A DNA stretch of 64,000 bases from Paenibacillus sp. sptzw28 (lineage in GTDB: Bacteria > Bacillota > Bacilli > Paenibacillales > Paenibacillaceae): positions 3,258,001 through 3,322,000 of the forward strand of contig NZ_CP080545.1 of the NCBI RefSeq assembly GCF_019550795.1, read 5' to 3'. Each line of letters begins with the position of its first letter. Positions within the stretch are counted from its first letter, which is position 1. Made by a program: the position numbers and the translations under genes. Below, piece after piece: positions 1 to 8,794 of the stretch. The notes below the pieces were generated by a model. That model did no database searches. It was given only the letters and a program-made list of their open reading frames with translations, and was not told the DNA's origin.

Positions 1-1163
1 CCGAAATCCATCCGGACCGGCATCGCGTCGGGCAACGGTGTAGGGGGCTTATAGACAGCGCTTTGGGCAATATTCGATCCCTCGGAATATCCCGCCTCGT
101 TCGTAGACTTCACCTGATAGTACCAGACGGAAGACGTGTCCGTTTGGTCCGAATATGAAGTGGCCTGAGCGGCGCCAATCTCCGCGAACGGCCCGTCTAA
201 CGAAGCCGACCGAAATACCGCATACCCGTCGGCGTCCTCGGATGCCGTCCACCGCAGCTCCACCGATCGCGACGTAACGGAAGTTACCTCCAGATTCGTC
301 GGCGCTTTCGGCGGGATGGCCACCAGCGTTACGGTCGCCGTTGCGGATGGACTCGGAGCAGACTCCATGCCGCCCGCATTCAATGCTGTTACATAATACG
401 TGTAGCTGCTCCCCGCCAGGACAGCCGTATCCGTATAGTTGACATCTGGGGTTTGCGCAAGCTTAAAATATGTCCCGGTTTCACCGATCGAGCGATACAG
501 ATTGTAGTAAACCGCATCCGTCACACTCGACCATTGCAAAACGACGCCCTCCCGCGATGCCGACAAAACCGAGAGCGTCGCCGGAGCGGCTGGAGGCGTC
601 GGCACAGCCTCCCGGACGATCAGTCCGTTCAAATATCCGCCTACGCCGGCGCCGGTCACGTATACGGTCAACTGACCGTCTTGAACAACCGTGCGGTACG
701 TAGCGCTGGCGGTCGCCTGCCGGGCGGAGATCGTTCCCGCCTCCCGGCCCTCTAGGGAAATCGTCGTCTTCGTCGTAGACGTTCCGACCAAACGGTCGCC
801 GGAATATACCGTAACGTCGTATTCACCGTTTGGAATATCCGCCATGAACGTAAAGCCCATCCCCAGCACAAAGTCGGCCTCCATGTCGTCCTCAGACGTT
901 GCCGCATCTCCGCGGTCTCTGGAAGCTATCGTCCTGTCCAGACCGTACCCGAGTGTTTGCGAGTACAGCAGCTGGTCGTGAACTTGATTGAATCCTTCCG
1001 AAACGGGACTCGCCGGTGTGCCGAAGTCGAATTGTTTTATGACCGGTTCGCCGGTTTCGGGGGCTATGGCGACATCCATTGCGCCTACCGGGGGTATGCT
1101 GATAAACATCATCGCGAAGATTAGCAGAGCGGCAACCCATTTGCGAACGATTACCGAATACAT
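1..1163 (-). CDS. Secreted carbohydrate-active protein, N-terminal part (galactose-binding-like + FN3 domains)
   Basis: The frame opens with ATG at 1163, after an AGGAGG-type site, and runs off the left edge without a stop (387 complete codons visible). Residues 1-29 form a signal peptide (basic start, then a hydrophobic run ending near VGA). About residues 40-145 read FDFGTP...GYGLD...DRGD...DIPNGEYDVTVYSGD, the pattern of the beta-sandwich binding domain at the front of secreted rhamnogalacturonan acetylesterases and pectinases. Two fibronectin type III domains follow, at roughly 150-240 and 245-335, each with the usual aromatic core (LQWSSV..., LRWTAS...). The catalytic domain lies outside the window, so the exact enzyme cannot be named. 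A pectin-degrading role is inferred from the architecture and from other sugar loci in the window. Confidence 0.75.
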   Translation of the reverse strand, partial: MYSVIVRKWVAALLIFAMMFISIPPVGAMDVAIAPETGEPVIKQFDFGTPASPVSEGFNQVHDQLLYSQTLGYGLDRTIASRDRGDAATSEDDMEADFVLGMGFTFMADIPNGEYDVTVYSGDRLVGTSTTKTTISLEGREAGTISARQATASATYRTVVQDGQLTVYVTGAGVGGYLNGLIVREAVPTPPAAPATLSVLSASREGVVLQWSSVTDAVYYNLYRSIGETGTYFKLAQTPDVNYTDTAVLAGSSYTYYVTALNAGGMESAPSPSATATVTLVAIPPKAPTNLEVTSVTSRSVELRWTASEDADGYAVFRSASLDGPFAEIGAAQATSYSDQTDTSSVWYYQVKSTNEAGYSEGSNIAQSAVYKPPTPLPDAMPVRMDF

Positions 1164-1462
1164 AAGCGATAACCTCCTCCTCTTATTTGAGTGATGAAAA
1201 ACGTAGTCTCCTTTCTATGAAAGTGCTTACATTTTAGATTATAAGAATGAGTCAGGGAAAAACCTATGTAATAAACCGTTTTTTTTGTTCACAAAACAGA
1301 CCAACATCTAGATATTTAGTCTTGATGCAATTATTACTGCTTCTCTTTGATTCAAAAGTAGTTCTGATGCAGCAAGTTTAGGATGATTCAACCAGAACTC
1401 TCTTATTTTATCCGGTTTGCCCTTCCACTTTATAACACTGTCAACTATGAAGGGATACTACC

Positions 1463-1499
1463 ATTTACGCGGATTCTTAAGCATATATGTTCTTGTCCC
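1463..1499. repeat. Partial copy of the TTCTTGTCC palindromic repeat family
   Basis: This stretch matches the tail of the fuller copies near 5.6 and 9.5 kb: TTTACGCGG, then a few bases, then GCATATATGTTCTTGTCC. The large palindromic arm found in the other copies is missing. It is the only structure I see in the 1164-1602 gap apart from the hairpin at 1561. Confidence 0.6.
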
Positions 1500-1560
1500 C
1501 CGACATCGATTGACAAGACCAAGCGTTGCAGGCCGTGACCCGGCTTCAGAAACGCAGCGA

Positions 1561-1581
1561 AGGCCGCGGTTACCGCGGCCT
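1561..1581 (-). terminator. GC-rich hairpin downstream of the TerB-like gene
   Basis: AGGCCGCGG, a three-base loop and CCGCGGCCT form a perfect 9-bp stem about 20 bases past the stop of the minus-strand gene at 1603. The following T run is poor, so this is a weak intrinsic terminator at best. Confidence 0.4.
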
Positions 1582-1602
1582 CTGCATGAGCGTCTTTCCC
1601 AA

Positions 1603-2013
1603 TTATGAAGGGTCCAGAATAAGACTCATCCCCTCGATTTTAAGCTTATCCATTCGGATGACCCAGTTTCGGAAAGTCTCATAGGTCGCATCCGAGAAAC
1701 CGAACAGCTGCTTGATGTCCTTAACGATCTGTTTCTCATCGTCGTTGTAATCGCCGTCGACAAATATCAGTAGAAGGATTTCGGCGAAAAAGATATTCTT
1801 CACCTGCTGGTCCTTCAGATCTCCGATAATTTCCGACAGGTCGCTCTTCGGACTGTACAACATATCCGTCTCCTGCAAATCCATTTCGTTTACAAAGGAG
1901 CGAATATACCCGCGTTCTTTCCAATTAACGAATCCGTCGGTGCTTGCCACGAAATTTGCCAGCTTCAAAAATTTAAGTTTATGTTCCTTCGACTGCAGAA
2001 AATGCAAAAACAA
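1603..2013 (-). CDS. TerB-like small acidic protein
   Basis: The 136-residue product has two similar halves around DGFVNWKE and DGDYNDDEKQ. This acidic helical pattern (A..DG..D..E) is typical of the TerB/DUF533 fold, found in tellurite-resistance and stress proteins whose biochemistry is poorly defined. The TTG start at 2013 has GGGGAG nine bases upstream. The same frame stays open and protein-like for 28 more codons (FVYVGETSLGVEHKGG...) up to a stop at 2098, without any ATG, GTG or TTG that would reach it. The annotated start may therefore be an internal one, or the 5' end may be damaged. It lies just downstream of the GNAT gene at 2101 on the same strand. The family call rests on pattern only. 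Confidence 0.55.
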   Translation of the reverse strand: MFLHFLQSKEHKLKFLKLANFVASTDGFVNWKERGYIRSFVNEMDLQETDMLYSPKSDLSEIIGDLKDQQVKNIFFAEILLLIFVDGDYNDDEKQIVKDIKQLFGFSDATYETFRNWVIRMDKLKIEGMSLILDPS

Positions 2014-2100
2014 AGCCGCCAGCTCCCCTGTTTCAAAATAATAACCGCCCTTATGTTCGACGCCAAGAGAGGTTTCTCCTACATATACGAATGAATTTTA

Positions 2101-2637
2101 TTATTGTTTCCAGTTTAATACTTTGTCCGGATCCGCAAGAAGCCTCCCGTAGTATTTTTTCGCCCGGAAGTTGTGAATTTCTTCGCAAGCTTTCTCCATT
2201 TTCCCCATAATCGTTTCCTGAGGTATTTCCGTCGGCGCCCAGTACAGGATGTACATCGAAAATGGTCTGCCCTCATCGTCTTCGCGCACGTACCGGATTT
2301 GGTCGGCTTTCCTGAACCCGTTCTTTTCGTAAAACGCCAGTCTTCTCCGCGTATCTTCGTTATCCGGATCGCTGGGCTCGGCTTCGAGAAGGATCATTTT
2401 CCCCCGCTTCTTCAACCGATCGAGCACTTTCGTTCCCATTCCTTTGCCCCGTGAATTGGAGATGACCAGCAAATAATCGATGAACAGAAAGGTTGGAAAA
2501 TCGGCATAGAGGATGATGTAATCGTCGGTCTCTTCGATATGGTATACGTCTTTCTCTTCGATCAAGTCCTTTAACTGGTTGGGGTCTTTCATTTCGTGCT
2601 CGGGAAAATAATCATTCAGCTTTTCATACCAATCCAT
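2101..2637 (-). CDS. GNAT family N-acetyltransferase
   Basis: This 178-residue protein should transfer an acetyl group from acetyl-CoA to an unknown amine. The acetyl-CoA pyrophosphate-binding signature SRGKGMG is at residues 62-68, following a hydrophobic beta strand (LFIDYLLVIS). The usual late helix and strand with FYEKNGF are at about 124-130. The C-terminal 45 residues (EIHNFRAKKYYGRLL) extend past the minimal fold. The start ATG at 2637 has GGAGGG about 9-14 bases upstream. It is probably co-transcribed with the TerB-like gene. The substrate cannot be told from the sequence. Confidence 0.85.
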   Translation of the reverse strand: MDWYEKLNDYFPEHEMKDPNQLKDLIEEKDVYHIEETDDYIILYADFPTFLFIDYLLVISNSRGKGMGTKVLDRLKKRGKMILLEAEPSDPDNEDTRRRLAFYEKNGFRKADQIRYVREDDEGRPFSMYILYWAPTEIPQETIMGKMEKACEEIHNFRAKKYYGRLLADPDKVLNWKQ

Positions 2638-2756
2638 TTATCGGTACCCTCCTGCTTGCGCGAACGCTGTATTGGTTAATTTTTCCCCAAATGGTGTACA
2701 ATTATGTCGGAGCCCCCAGAAATCACAGTGAACGATGGAAAAGGAGCGCATGTGCC

Positions 2757-4430
2757 ATGCTGCAGTGCCGGGATGACGTTTTATTTTATACGAAAATGCT
2801 GGTCCGGATCAAAAGCATCGTCAATACAAGCGGCGAGAAAGAAATCGCCCAGACGCTCTATTCCCTGATCGCGTCGCTGCCGTATTTTCAACAAAACCCG
2901 TCGTTTCTAACGAACGCTTCCACGATCGATGACGAGGTCGAACGATACAATGTAATGGCTTTTGTGAAAGGAACCAAAGAAGCAAGCGGCAGAACCGTTA
3001 TCCTCATGGGCCATATCGATACGGTCGGAATTGACGATTACAACCAGCTTGAGTCTGTGGCATGCGAGCCTGACCAGCTGCGGGAAGCGATGCTGCAGGA
3101 AGAACTCCCCGAAGAAATCCGAAAGCATGTGGAATCGGAGGATTGGCTCTTCGGCCGCGGAGCGCTCGATATGAAAAGCGGTATTGCCGGACATTTCTAC
3201 CTGCTTAAGCACTACGCCGAGCATCCCGAAGAATTGACAGGCAATTTGGTATTCCTTGCGGAATGCGATGAAGAAGACCGTTCGCACGGCATTTTGTCTG
3301 CGCTCAAGCAGCTCAAGGCGTGGAAAGATCAACATCAGTTCGACTATATTGCGGCTATCAATGCGGATTTTGTGGCGCCCCGGTACCCCGGGGATCCGAA
3401 CCGTTACATATACAAAGGCACGGTCGGCAAACTGCTGCCCGCCTTCTACATTACGGGAGCGGAAACCCATGTCGGCGCCTGCTTCGAAGGGCTGGATCCG
3501 AACTTTCTTGCCGCCGAATTGACCAGACAGCTCAGTTATAACCCGGAGCTTTGCAACTCGGCTCAAGGTGAGATCACCGTGCCGCCGGTATCGCTCAAGC
3601 AAACGGATTTCAAGCCGGCCTACAGTGTGCAGACGGCTCTCAGCGCTTATGTCTACTACAACATGCTCGTTTATACCTGGACGCCGAAAGAAGTGCTGGA
3701 GAAATTAAAGCGCCAAGCGGAAATCGCCTTCGACAACGCATTGTCGGCTTTCGGGCAGCGGTACCGCGAATACTGCCGGCTGAGTGGAGAGCCTCCAAGC
3801 GGCATTCCTTGGCGAACCAGGGTATTCACCTACGAAGAAATGAACAAGCTTCTTCTTAGCGAACACGGGCAGCATTTTGCCCAGCACATGGCACAATTCA
3901 AACAGCAGCTTCTGCTGCTCGATCGTTCACTGGATTTGCGGATGTACGCGGCAAGGGTCGTGGAAGAAGCGTGGAAGTGGATGAAGGATAAAAGTCCGGC
4001 GATGATCCTGTTTTTCGCTTCGCTTTACTCCCCGCGCGTGGAATTGACCGGAAAGAATCGAAAGGAACAACGGCTGATCGAGGCCGTAGACGGAGCGGTT
4101 GCCGAGATTCGGCATCAGTATGAGCATCCGATTCAGGTTAAGCCGTTTTTCCCTTACATCTCAGACATGAGCTTTGTCAGCCTCAGCGATGATGAGGAAG
4201 CGATCCAAACTGAAACGGCCAACAACCCTGCCTGGAAGAGCAAGCTTCATGTGGATTATCAGGATATCCGCGACCTCGATGTGCCGGTCATCAACATCGG
4301 TCCTTACGGACATGACGCACACAAAAAGTACGAACGGATGGAAATCACCTATTCCCTGTCCATCGTCCCTAATTTGACAAATCTGGTGATTCGGCGGCTG
4401 CTGGCGCCTTTGGGGAGCGATGATCTCTGA
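2757..4430 (+). CDS. M20 family peptidase, RocB-like
   Basis: The product resembles RocB, an M20-clan zinc hydrolase linked to arginine use in bacilli; the true substrate is unknown. From the 2757 start, GHIDTV is at residues 85-90 (His86 and Asp88), GRGALDMKSG at 133-142 (bridging Asp138) and ECDEE at 169-173, which together give the metal ligands and catalytic acid. At 557 residues it matches RocB (about 560) rather than ordinary M20 peptidases. I chose ATG 2757 because AAGGAG lies 10 bases upstream. An earlier in-frame ATG at 2691 overlaps a likely TACAAT -10 box and has no ribosome site. No other arginine genes are nearby. It is a single-gene unit divergent from the GNAT. Confidence 0.8.
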   Translation: MLQCRDDVLFYTKMLVRIKSIVNTSGEKEIAQTLYSLIASLPYFQQNPSFLTNASTIDDEVERYNVMAFVKGTKEASGRTVILMGHIDTVGIDDYNQLESVACEPDQLREAMLQEELPEEIRKHVESEDWLFGRGALDMKSGIAGHFYLLKHYAEHPEELTGNLVFLAECDEEDRSHGILSALKQLKAWKDQHQFDYIAAINADFVAPRYPGDPNRYIYKGTVGKLLPAFYITGAETHVGACFEGLDPNFLAAELTRQLSYNPELCNSAQGEITVPPVSLKQTDFKPAYSVQTALSAYVYYNMLVYTWTPKEVLEKLKRQAEIAFDNALSAFGQRYREYCRLSGEPPSGIPWRTRVFTYEEMNKLLLSEHGQHFAQHMAQFKQQLLLLDRSLDLRMYAARVVEEAWKWMKDKSPAMILFFASLYSPRVELTGKNRKEQRLIEAVDGAVAEIRHQYEHPIQVKPFFPYISDMSFVSLSDDEEAIQTETANNPAWKSKLHVDYQDIRDLDVPVINIGPYGHDAHKKYERMEITYSLSIVPNLTNLVIRRLLAPLGSDDL

Positions 4431-4479
4431 TGCTAAGAAAACAGAGGCCGAGGATACGCCTTAATAACTTTAATGGGCT

Positions 4480-4538
4480 TCTGTTAAGTTCTTTTGACAT
4501 ATAGAAAAAAATTTCCCCCAATATCTGTTAAGTTCTTT
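4480..4538. repeat. Two direct copies of TCTGTTAAGTTCTTT
   Basis: Identical 15-base words occur at 4480-4494 and 4524-4538, 44 bases apart, and a related TCTGTTAAAGAAG lies at 4624. They sit in the 340-base gap between the peptidase and the nucleotidyltransferase gene. Their role is unknown; tandem protein-binding sites or the edge of an old insertion are both possible. Confidence 0.4.
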
Positions 4539-4550
4539 ATTTTTCTACAC

Positions 4551-4576
4551 AAAAAAAACCTGCCGTTTCGACAGGT
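4551..4576 (-). terminator. Intrinsic terminator on the minus strand
   Basis: Read on the minus strand, ACCTGTCG-AAA-CGGCAGGT (8 bp with one G-U pair) is followed directly by eight Ts. The only minus-strand frame that could feed it is a short, unconvincing one (4545-4748). It therefore may end a small RNA or be a leftover. Confidence 0.55.
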
Positions 4577-4770
4577 CTAATAATCGGTAAATGTGCAGCG
4601 CCAATAAAATGGAGCGCCTGATTTCTGTTAAAGAAGTATCAAGATTTGTCTTCCTCAATAGGTTGTTCCCACTTAATATTTTACCACTTTTTTCCGGTTT
4701 AAATAAGGCTGTTTTTGTTTTGAAATTACCGTTATCATAACAACGCAATCAATCCAATGGGGGTGCAGCA

Positions 4771-5472
4771 ATGGATATTCGGTATGAGCCCATTATGGAA
4801 TACGTTGTTAAACAGTTTTCTGAGCATCTTGGTTCTAGGCTGAAATCAATCTATGTAAAGGGTTCAATTGCAAGAGGGGATGCCATTTGGGGTATATCAG
4901 ATATGGATCTTGTTCTTGCGTTTGACACACCAACTCAAGAAGATACTCTTATAAAAAACCGAGTAGAAGCCACGATTAGGAACATGCCAGGTGGCGATGC
5001 ATTGGTTATACAGCGGATTGCTGATGATCGACTGGAACATATGGATTCGAACACGAGAGCATATTGGCTCTATTCAAGTTGGTTTGACTCGCAGGTTTTG
5101 TACGGTGAACACCCTACAAGTTTTCTTCCATCACCCCCAAAATGTCAAGAAATTGCAATAGCCATATTATCAATATTGAGTGAGGAAGGAAAAGACACAG
5201 ATGCTCTGACATTCCTTGATGCAAAAGGCACGCGCTTAGTATCGAAACGGATTCTACAATCAATGGCAATGTTGCTTGTTTACAACGGGGTTGCAGCATA
5301 TGTCCCCTTGTTACAAATTCAAAACTATACTTTCCCACCAGAAATACAACCACATATTCCAATTGTTATTGATGCTTTTATCAACCCACAGGAGAAAATC
5401 GATCCTATCAAATTAATTAACGCATGGAATACGACGTGGCAGCATATTAACAATCAAATTTTCAACAAATAA
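4771..5472 (+). CDS. Nucleotidyltransferase-domain protein
   Basis: This 233-residue protein belongs to the pol-beta-like nucleotidyltransferase superfamily, which includes aminoglycoside adenylyltransferases. The signature GSIARG at residues 31-36 with SDMDL at 43-47 gives the glycine loop and the two metal-binding Asps. The rest is a helical C-terminal region of about 130 residues without features I recognise. The start has GGGGGTG five bases upstream. It is AT-richer than its neighbours and stands alone, which suggests acquisition. An antibiotic-modifying role is possible but not shown. Confidence 0.75.
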   Translation: MDIRYEPIMEYVVKQFSEHLGSRLKSIYVKGSIARGDAIWGISDMDLVLAFDTPTQEDTLIKNRVEATIRNMPGGDALVIQRIADDRLEHMDSNTRAYWLYSSWFDSQVLYGEHPTSFLPSPPKCQEIAIAILSILSEEGKDTDALTFLDAKGTRLVSKRILQSMAMLLVYNGVAAYVPLLQIQNYTFPPEIQPHIPIVIDAFINPQEKIDPIKLINAWNTTWQHINNQIFNK

Positions 5473-5580
5473 TTTTTTCCAGTTTGGGTATCGTTTCATA
5501 TTAGCCATGGGCATGTGGTAGTACCAGCGAAGCTCACACTTAAAAAATTTCTTCTGTCCTGATTCATACAACGGAGAAGA

Positions 5581-5712
5581 GATAGGTTCTTGTCCATTTC
5601 GGTTAAGGATATAAGTTCTTGTCCTCGACTTTGGACAAGAACTTATATCCATAAAATAAGAAAACCGCGATTTACGCGGTATCTAATGCATATAGGTTCT
5701 TGTCCTCTGACA
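5581..5712. repeat. Palindromic TTCTTGTCC repeat, second copy
   Basis: A perfect 18-bp inverted repeat, 5607-5624 (GGATATAAGTTCTTGTCC) and 5633-5650, has an 8-base loop. It is followed by a small ACCGCG-ATTTA-CGCGGT hairpin (5665-5680) and another TATAGGTTCTTGTCC at 5691-5705. A further GATAGGTTCTTGTCC lies at 5581-5595. This block is almost identical to 9489-9595. It occupies most of the 5473-5775 gap. Open frames crossing it (for example 5413-5652 minus) are products of the repeat, not genes. Confidence 0.8.
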
Positions 5713-5775
5713 GGGCATGTTTAATGTGGAAAGAATGCCACTCTTTTTGCGTGTTGCCGGTAACACCTATTCATT

Positions 5776-6933
5776 TTAATACACATCTCGTTGATAACGT
5801 CCTTGAGCTTGTATATCATTGAGATAAGCTTCCGCTGCTTCGCGGCTCATCGCACCTTCTTTTTCAATAACTTCGATAAGCGCGTTGTGGACATCTTTCG
5901 CCATATATTGCTTATCTCCGCAAACATAGAAGCAAGCTCCGTTTTCCAGCCATTCAAACAATTCCTTGCTGTTTTCAAGCATTTTATGCTGCACATAAAC
6001 TTTTTGTGCCCTATCACGGGAGAACGCAGATTCTATTCTTGTCAAGACCCCATCTTTTTTATACTGTTCCAACTCGTTCTGATAAAGAAAATCCGATGCC
6101 GCATGCTGGTCTCCAAAAAATAGCCATGCTCTGCCCGTTGCTTTAGTTACCGCACGTTCCTGGATAAAGGATCGGAATGGTGCAATGCCTGTCCCCGGAC
6201 CAACCATAATAATATCTGTATCTTGAGACGCCGGCAAATGGAAGTGTTTATTAGGTTGAATAAATACGGGAAGCGTGTCTCCTTCTTGAAGACGTTCGGC
6301 AACTAAAACCGAACAAACGCCTTTACGTTCACGTCCGTGAGCCGTGAAGCGCACAGCACCGATGGTTAGATGCACTTCCTCGGGATTAGCGGCAATGCTG
6401 CTTGCAATTGAATAGAGACGCGGCGTCAATTTTCTTAATAGAGACACCATCTCTTGGGCAGAAGCGTTCCATGGCCCGAAATCGCGCAGCATATCAATCA
6501 AGTCACGCCCGTAGATATATTCTTTCAGTTGGTTTGCATTTTCATTTAATAAAAGCTTGTTCAACTCTTCATTCTCGGTAAATTCTACCGCTTGCTGTAA
6601 AATCTTTTTCGATAGCAGTGTAATTTCAAAGTAGGTTGTCAGCGCTTCTTTTAACCGAAGTGTATCGCCTTCCTTATTAATTGTTACTAACGTTTCTTCG
6701 TCCCATTTCATTTCCTCAAGCAGAGAAGCCACCAGTTCCGGATCATTCTTGGGGATAATACCAAGAGCATCTCCTGGGACGTAGGAAAGGCTTGATTCTT
6801 TTAACGATAACTCGAGATGTCTTGTTTCTTTATTGGAGTCAGCGCCATTTAAATTTACATTTTTAAGAACCTTCGCGTGAAATGGATTTTTCCTTGAGAA
6901 TGTTGTTGCCGTCTGATTTTCTGTAATTAGCAT
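5776..6933 (-). CDS. CysJ-like FAD/NADPH reductase lacking the flavodoxin domain
   Basis: The sequence matches the FAD- and NADPH-binding half of sulfite reductase alpha subunit (CysJ), which passes electrons from NADPH to FAD and then to FMN. Visible motifs are RLYSIASS (FAD), GVCSVLVAERL, VGPGTGIAPFRSFIQER (NADPH), SRD...KVYVQHKM, YVCGD and the terminal RYQRDVY. CysJ is about 600 residues; this is 385 and begins at the linker (NPFHAKVL) with no N-terminal flavodoxin domain. The ATG at 6933 has GGGAGG six bases upstream. The frame extends 48 more codons to 7077 without resemblance to CysJ. No cysI hemoprotein gene is adjacent. It may be a stand-alone reductase for a separate flavodoxin, or a surviving 3' fragment. 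Confidence 0.7.
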   Translation of the reverse strand: MLITENQTATTFSRKNPFHAKVLKNVNLNGADSNKETRHLELSLKESSLSYVPGDALGIIPKNDPELVASLLEEMKWDEETLVTINKEGDTLRLKEALTTYFEITLLSKKILQQAVEFTENEELNKLLLNENANQLKEYIYGRDLIDMLRDFGPWNASAQEMVSLLRKLTPRLYSIASSIAANPEEVHLTIGAVRFTAHGRERKGVCSVLVAERLQEGDTLPVFIQPNKHFHLPASQDTDIIMVGPGTGIAPFRSFIQERAVTKATGRAWLFFGDQHAASDFLYQNELEQYKKDGVLTRIESAFSRDRAQKVYVQHKMLENSKELFEWLENGACFYVCGDKQYMAKDVHNALIEVIEKEGAMSREAAEAYLNDIQAQGRYQRDVY

Positions 6934-7202
6934 ATTCTTCCTCCCAAAATACTTGGATAACACAGGGCTAGAAAAGTTTCTTGATGTATTATGCACCTCC
7001 GGAACCTTGCCTCCCATCATCTTATCCAACGGATTGATCAAATAATCTCTGGTCCCGCCCGAACGTATGTGCCCCAAAATAATCCCTTTGCGCCTGCAGC
7101 TTAATTGGCCGGCAGCCTTTCCGTTCGATAGCTGTCATAATGCGCTGTAGCAGAAGCCAAAGCAGGAACTGGAATCCCTTGTTGTCATTTCGCCCGCTAA
7201 AG

Positions 7203-7984
7203 TTAACTCTTGGTTTGAGCGAGCAATTTATTAACGGTTTTGCTCATCTGATTTAACATAAACTGAGGTGCAACACGACTCATGAGCTTTAGCGCACTGC
7301 TCTGGCCCGGCAGGATCTCAAAGCGATCCTTTTCCAAACCCTTGATTGCGTACCTAACCATCTTACCGGCATTCATTGGCTTTACGCCTTTGATCTCATA
7401 CCATCAAGAGCTTTAATTATAGGGGTCTGAATAGTTGGAGGCGCCAATTCAAACACTTTAATATTAGTATTTTTTAGCTGAATTCGCAATGATTGTGTAA
7501 AAGAATGAATACCGGCTTTCGTCGCACATTATACCGGCAATACCGGATAAGGAACAAATGCTAGTGCGGATGAGACATTCATAATCGCAGAGGATTTCTT
7601 CGCCTTTAAATGCGATAAGAATTGGTTCACCATACGGATCGAACCGCTGAGGTTAATTTCAATCTCGCTACTGATATCGTCTAAATCAACCTCTTTGGTA
7701 TGAAAGTTCAATTTACGCATAATCCCAGCGTTATTGATCAGAAAATTCAGTTCTGGAAATTGACTGGTTACATTTTCAAAAAGGTCGGAAATGGCCTTTG
7801 GATCGCTTACATCACACTGAAATGTGTAAACGTATGGAAGTTTCTTTTTTGCTAGATCCAGCTTGGACTGATCCCGCCCGGTAATAATTACGGTGTTCCC
7901 AAGCTGAACGAGCTGAGCAGCAAGCTCGAATCCAATCCCTGATGTTCCACCCGTTATAAGAATTGTGTTGGAATCCATTTTCAT
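7203..7984 (-). pseudogene. Short-chain dehydrogenase/reductase, inactivated
   Basis: The intact 5' part (from 7984) has the TGGTSGIG cofactor loop, NNAG and the Ser strand (NVSSALAF). The next expected motif, YCATKAG, reads TAA-TGT-GCG-ACG-AAA: the catalytic Tyr codon has become a stop at 7529-7531. The same frame continues (CATKAGIHSFTQSL..., FELAPPTIQT) to about 7400. There a shift is needed to read on (EIKGVKPMNAGKMVRYAIKG...) to the natural stop at 7203. Total length fits a DltE-like SDR of about 260 residues. Nonsense plus frameshift make this a dead gene. Confidence 0.85.
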
Positions 7985-8167
7985 AAAATTAATCCTTTCT
8001 CTATAAGTGATTTATATAGTGGCTTTGTATGCTTTATTGTGCAACAAGATTTCCAAAGATCGTAAGGTTCTTGCAAATACCCAAATCCCATGCAAAGTAT
8101 TATGCAAGCTTATTGCCAAAACTAAAGAATCTCATCGAGCATGTCTTACTTCATTCGTTTCAATCCA

Positions 8168-8617
8168 TTAATAATAAAAGCTTCTCCAATAATGCATCAG
8201 ATTCAATCCCCCTCCAATAATCATGTGCATAAATGCATTTTGTTTTTCAACTGCATTGGGCTGGGCAAACAGTTCGAACTCGAACCCTCCAAACCGAAAG
8301 TTTGATGTGATTGTTGGAGTATTTCTGACGGTTAACTCCGTCAAAATAAACCCTTCTAGATTTCCATACAAAGACTTAACTTTATCCTTAAAAGGTTCGA
8401 AGTTATTAACTTCCATAATAATGTCTAGATCGGAACCCTGAATGTCAATCGAGATTGGGTTTGTCCCACATAGGGTAGGATTATATTCAGCCAGGTCATT
8501 GAGGATGTTTAATGCCATGATTATATTGTAGGCACGACGCTGAATTTCGTTCCCTGATTGCAAATATGATATGGTATTTAAGATAAAACTCCCTCCTGAC
8601 GTGTTAGTTCCTATCAT
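8168..8617 (-). pseudogene. DUF4269 (nucleotidyltransferase-like) gene, damaged at both ends
   Basis: The core LCGTNPISIDIQGSDLDIIMEV matches DUF4269, a family with a nucleotidyltransferase-type SDLD motif and no settled function. An ideal AGGAGGG (8591-8597) stands six bases before an ATC codon (8582-8584), exactly where the family's first Met should be. The start codon thus appears to have mutated, and the ATG at 8617 lies upstream of that ribosome site. At the other end the sequence leaves the family pattern after NAFMHMII and stops about 25-30 residues early. It is probably non-functional. Confidence 0.65.
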
Positions 8618-8680
8618 CCGTTTAAGATAGCATTTCAGTCGTATTTATTAAAGAATTCTGCCAGTTAATTCAATGATTAA

Positions 8681-8735
8681 AGCAGACTGCCGATGCAATC
8701 TGCTTCATTCCACTATCGTGCCCTGTTAGCTTAGC
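8681..8735 (-). repeat. Cassette-type repeat, copy A
   Basis: On the minus strand it reads CTAACAGGGCACGATAGTGG, then AATGA, then AGCAGATTGC-ATCG-GCAGTCTGCT, a 10-bp hairpin with one G-T pair. It lies 60 bases past the stop of the GNAT gene at 8795 in the same orientation. It is the best-preserved of the seven copies and could also serve as an intrinsic terminator. Confidence 0.75.
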
Positions 8736-8794
8736 CATTCAGCGAATTCTCACTTATCCTTCAGACGGCTATGACTATCCTATAAATTCCCCGT

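Noticed and set aside
4545..4748. A 67-codon minus-strand frame
   Set aside because: Its end lies in the terminator hairpin and T run, and no ribosome site or family resemblance is present.
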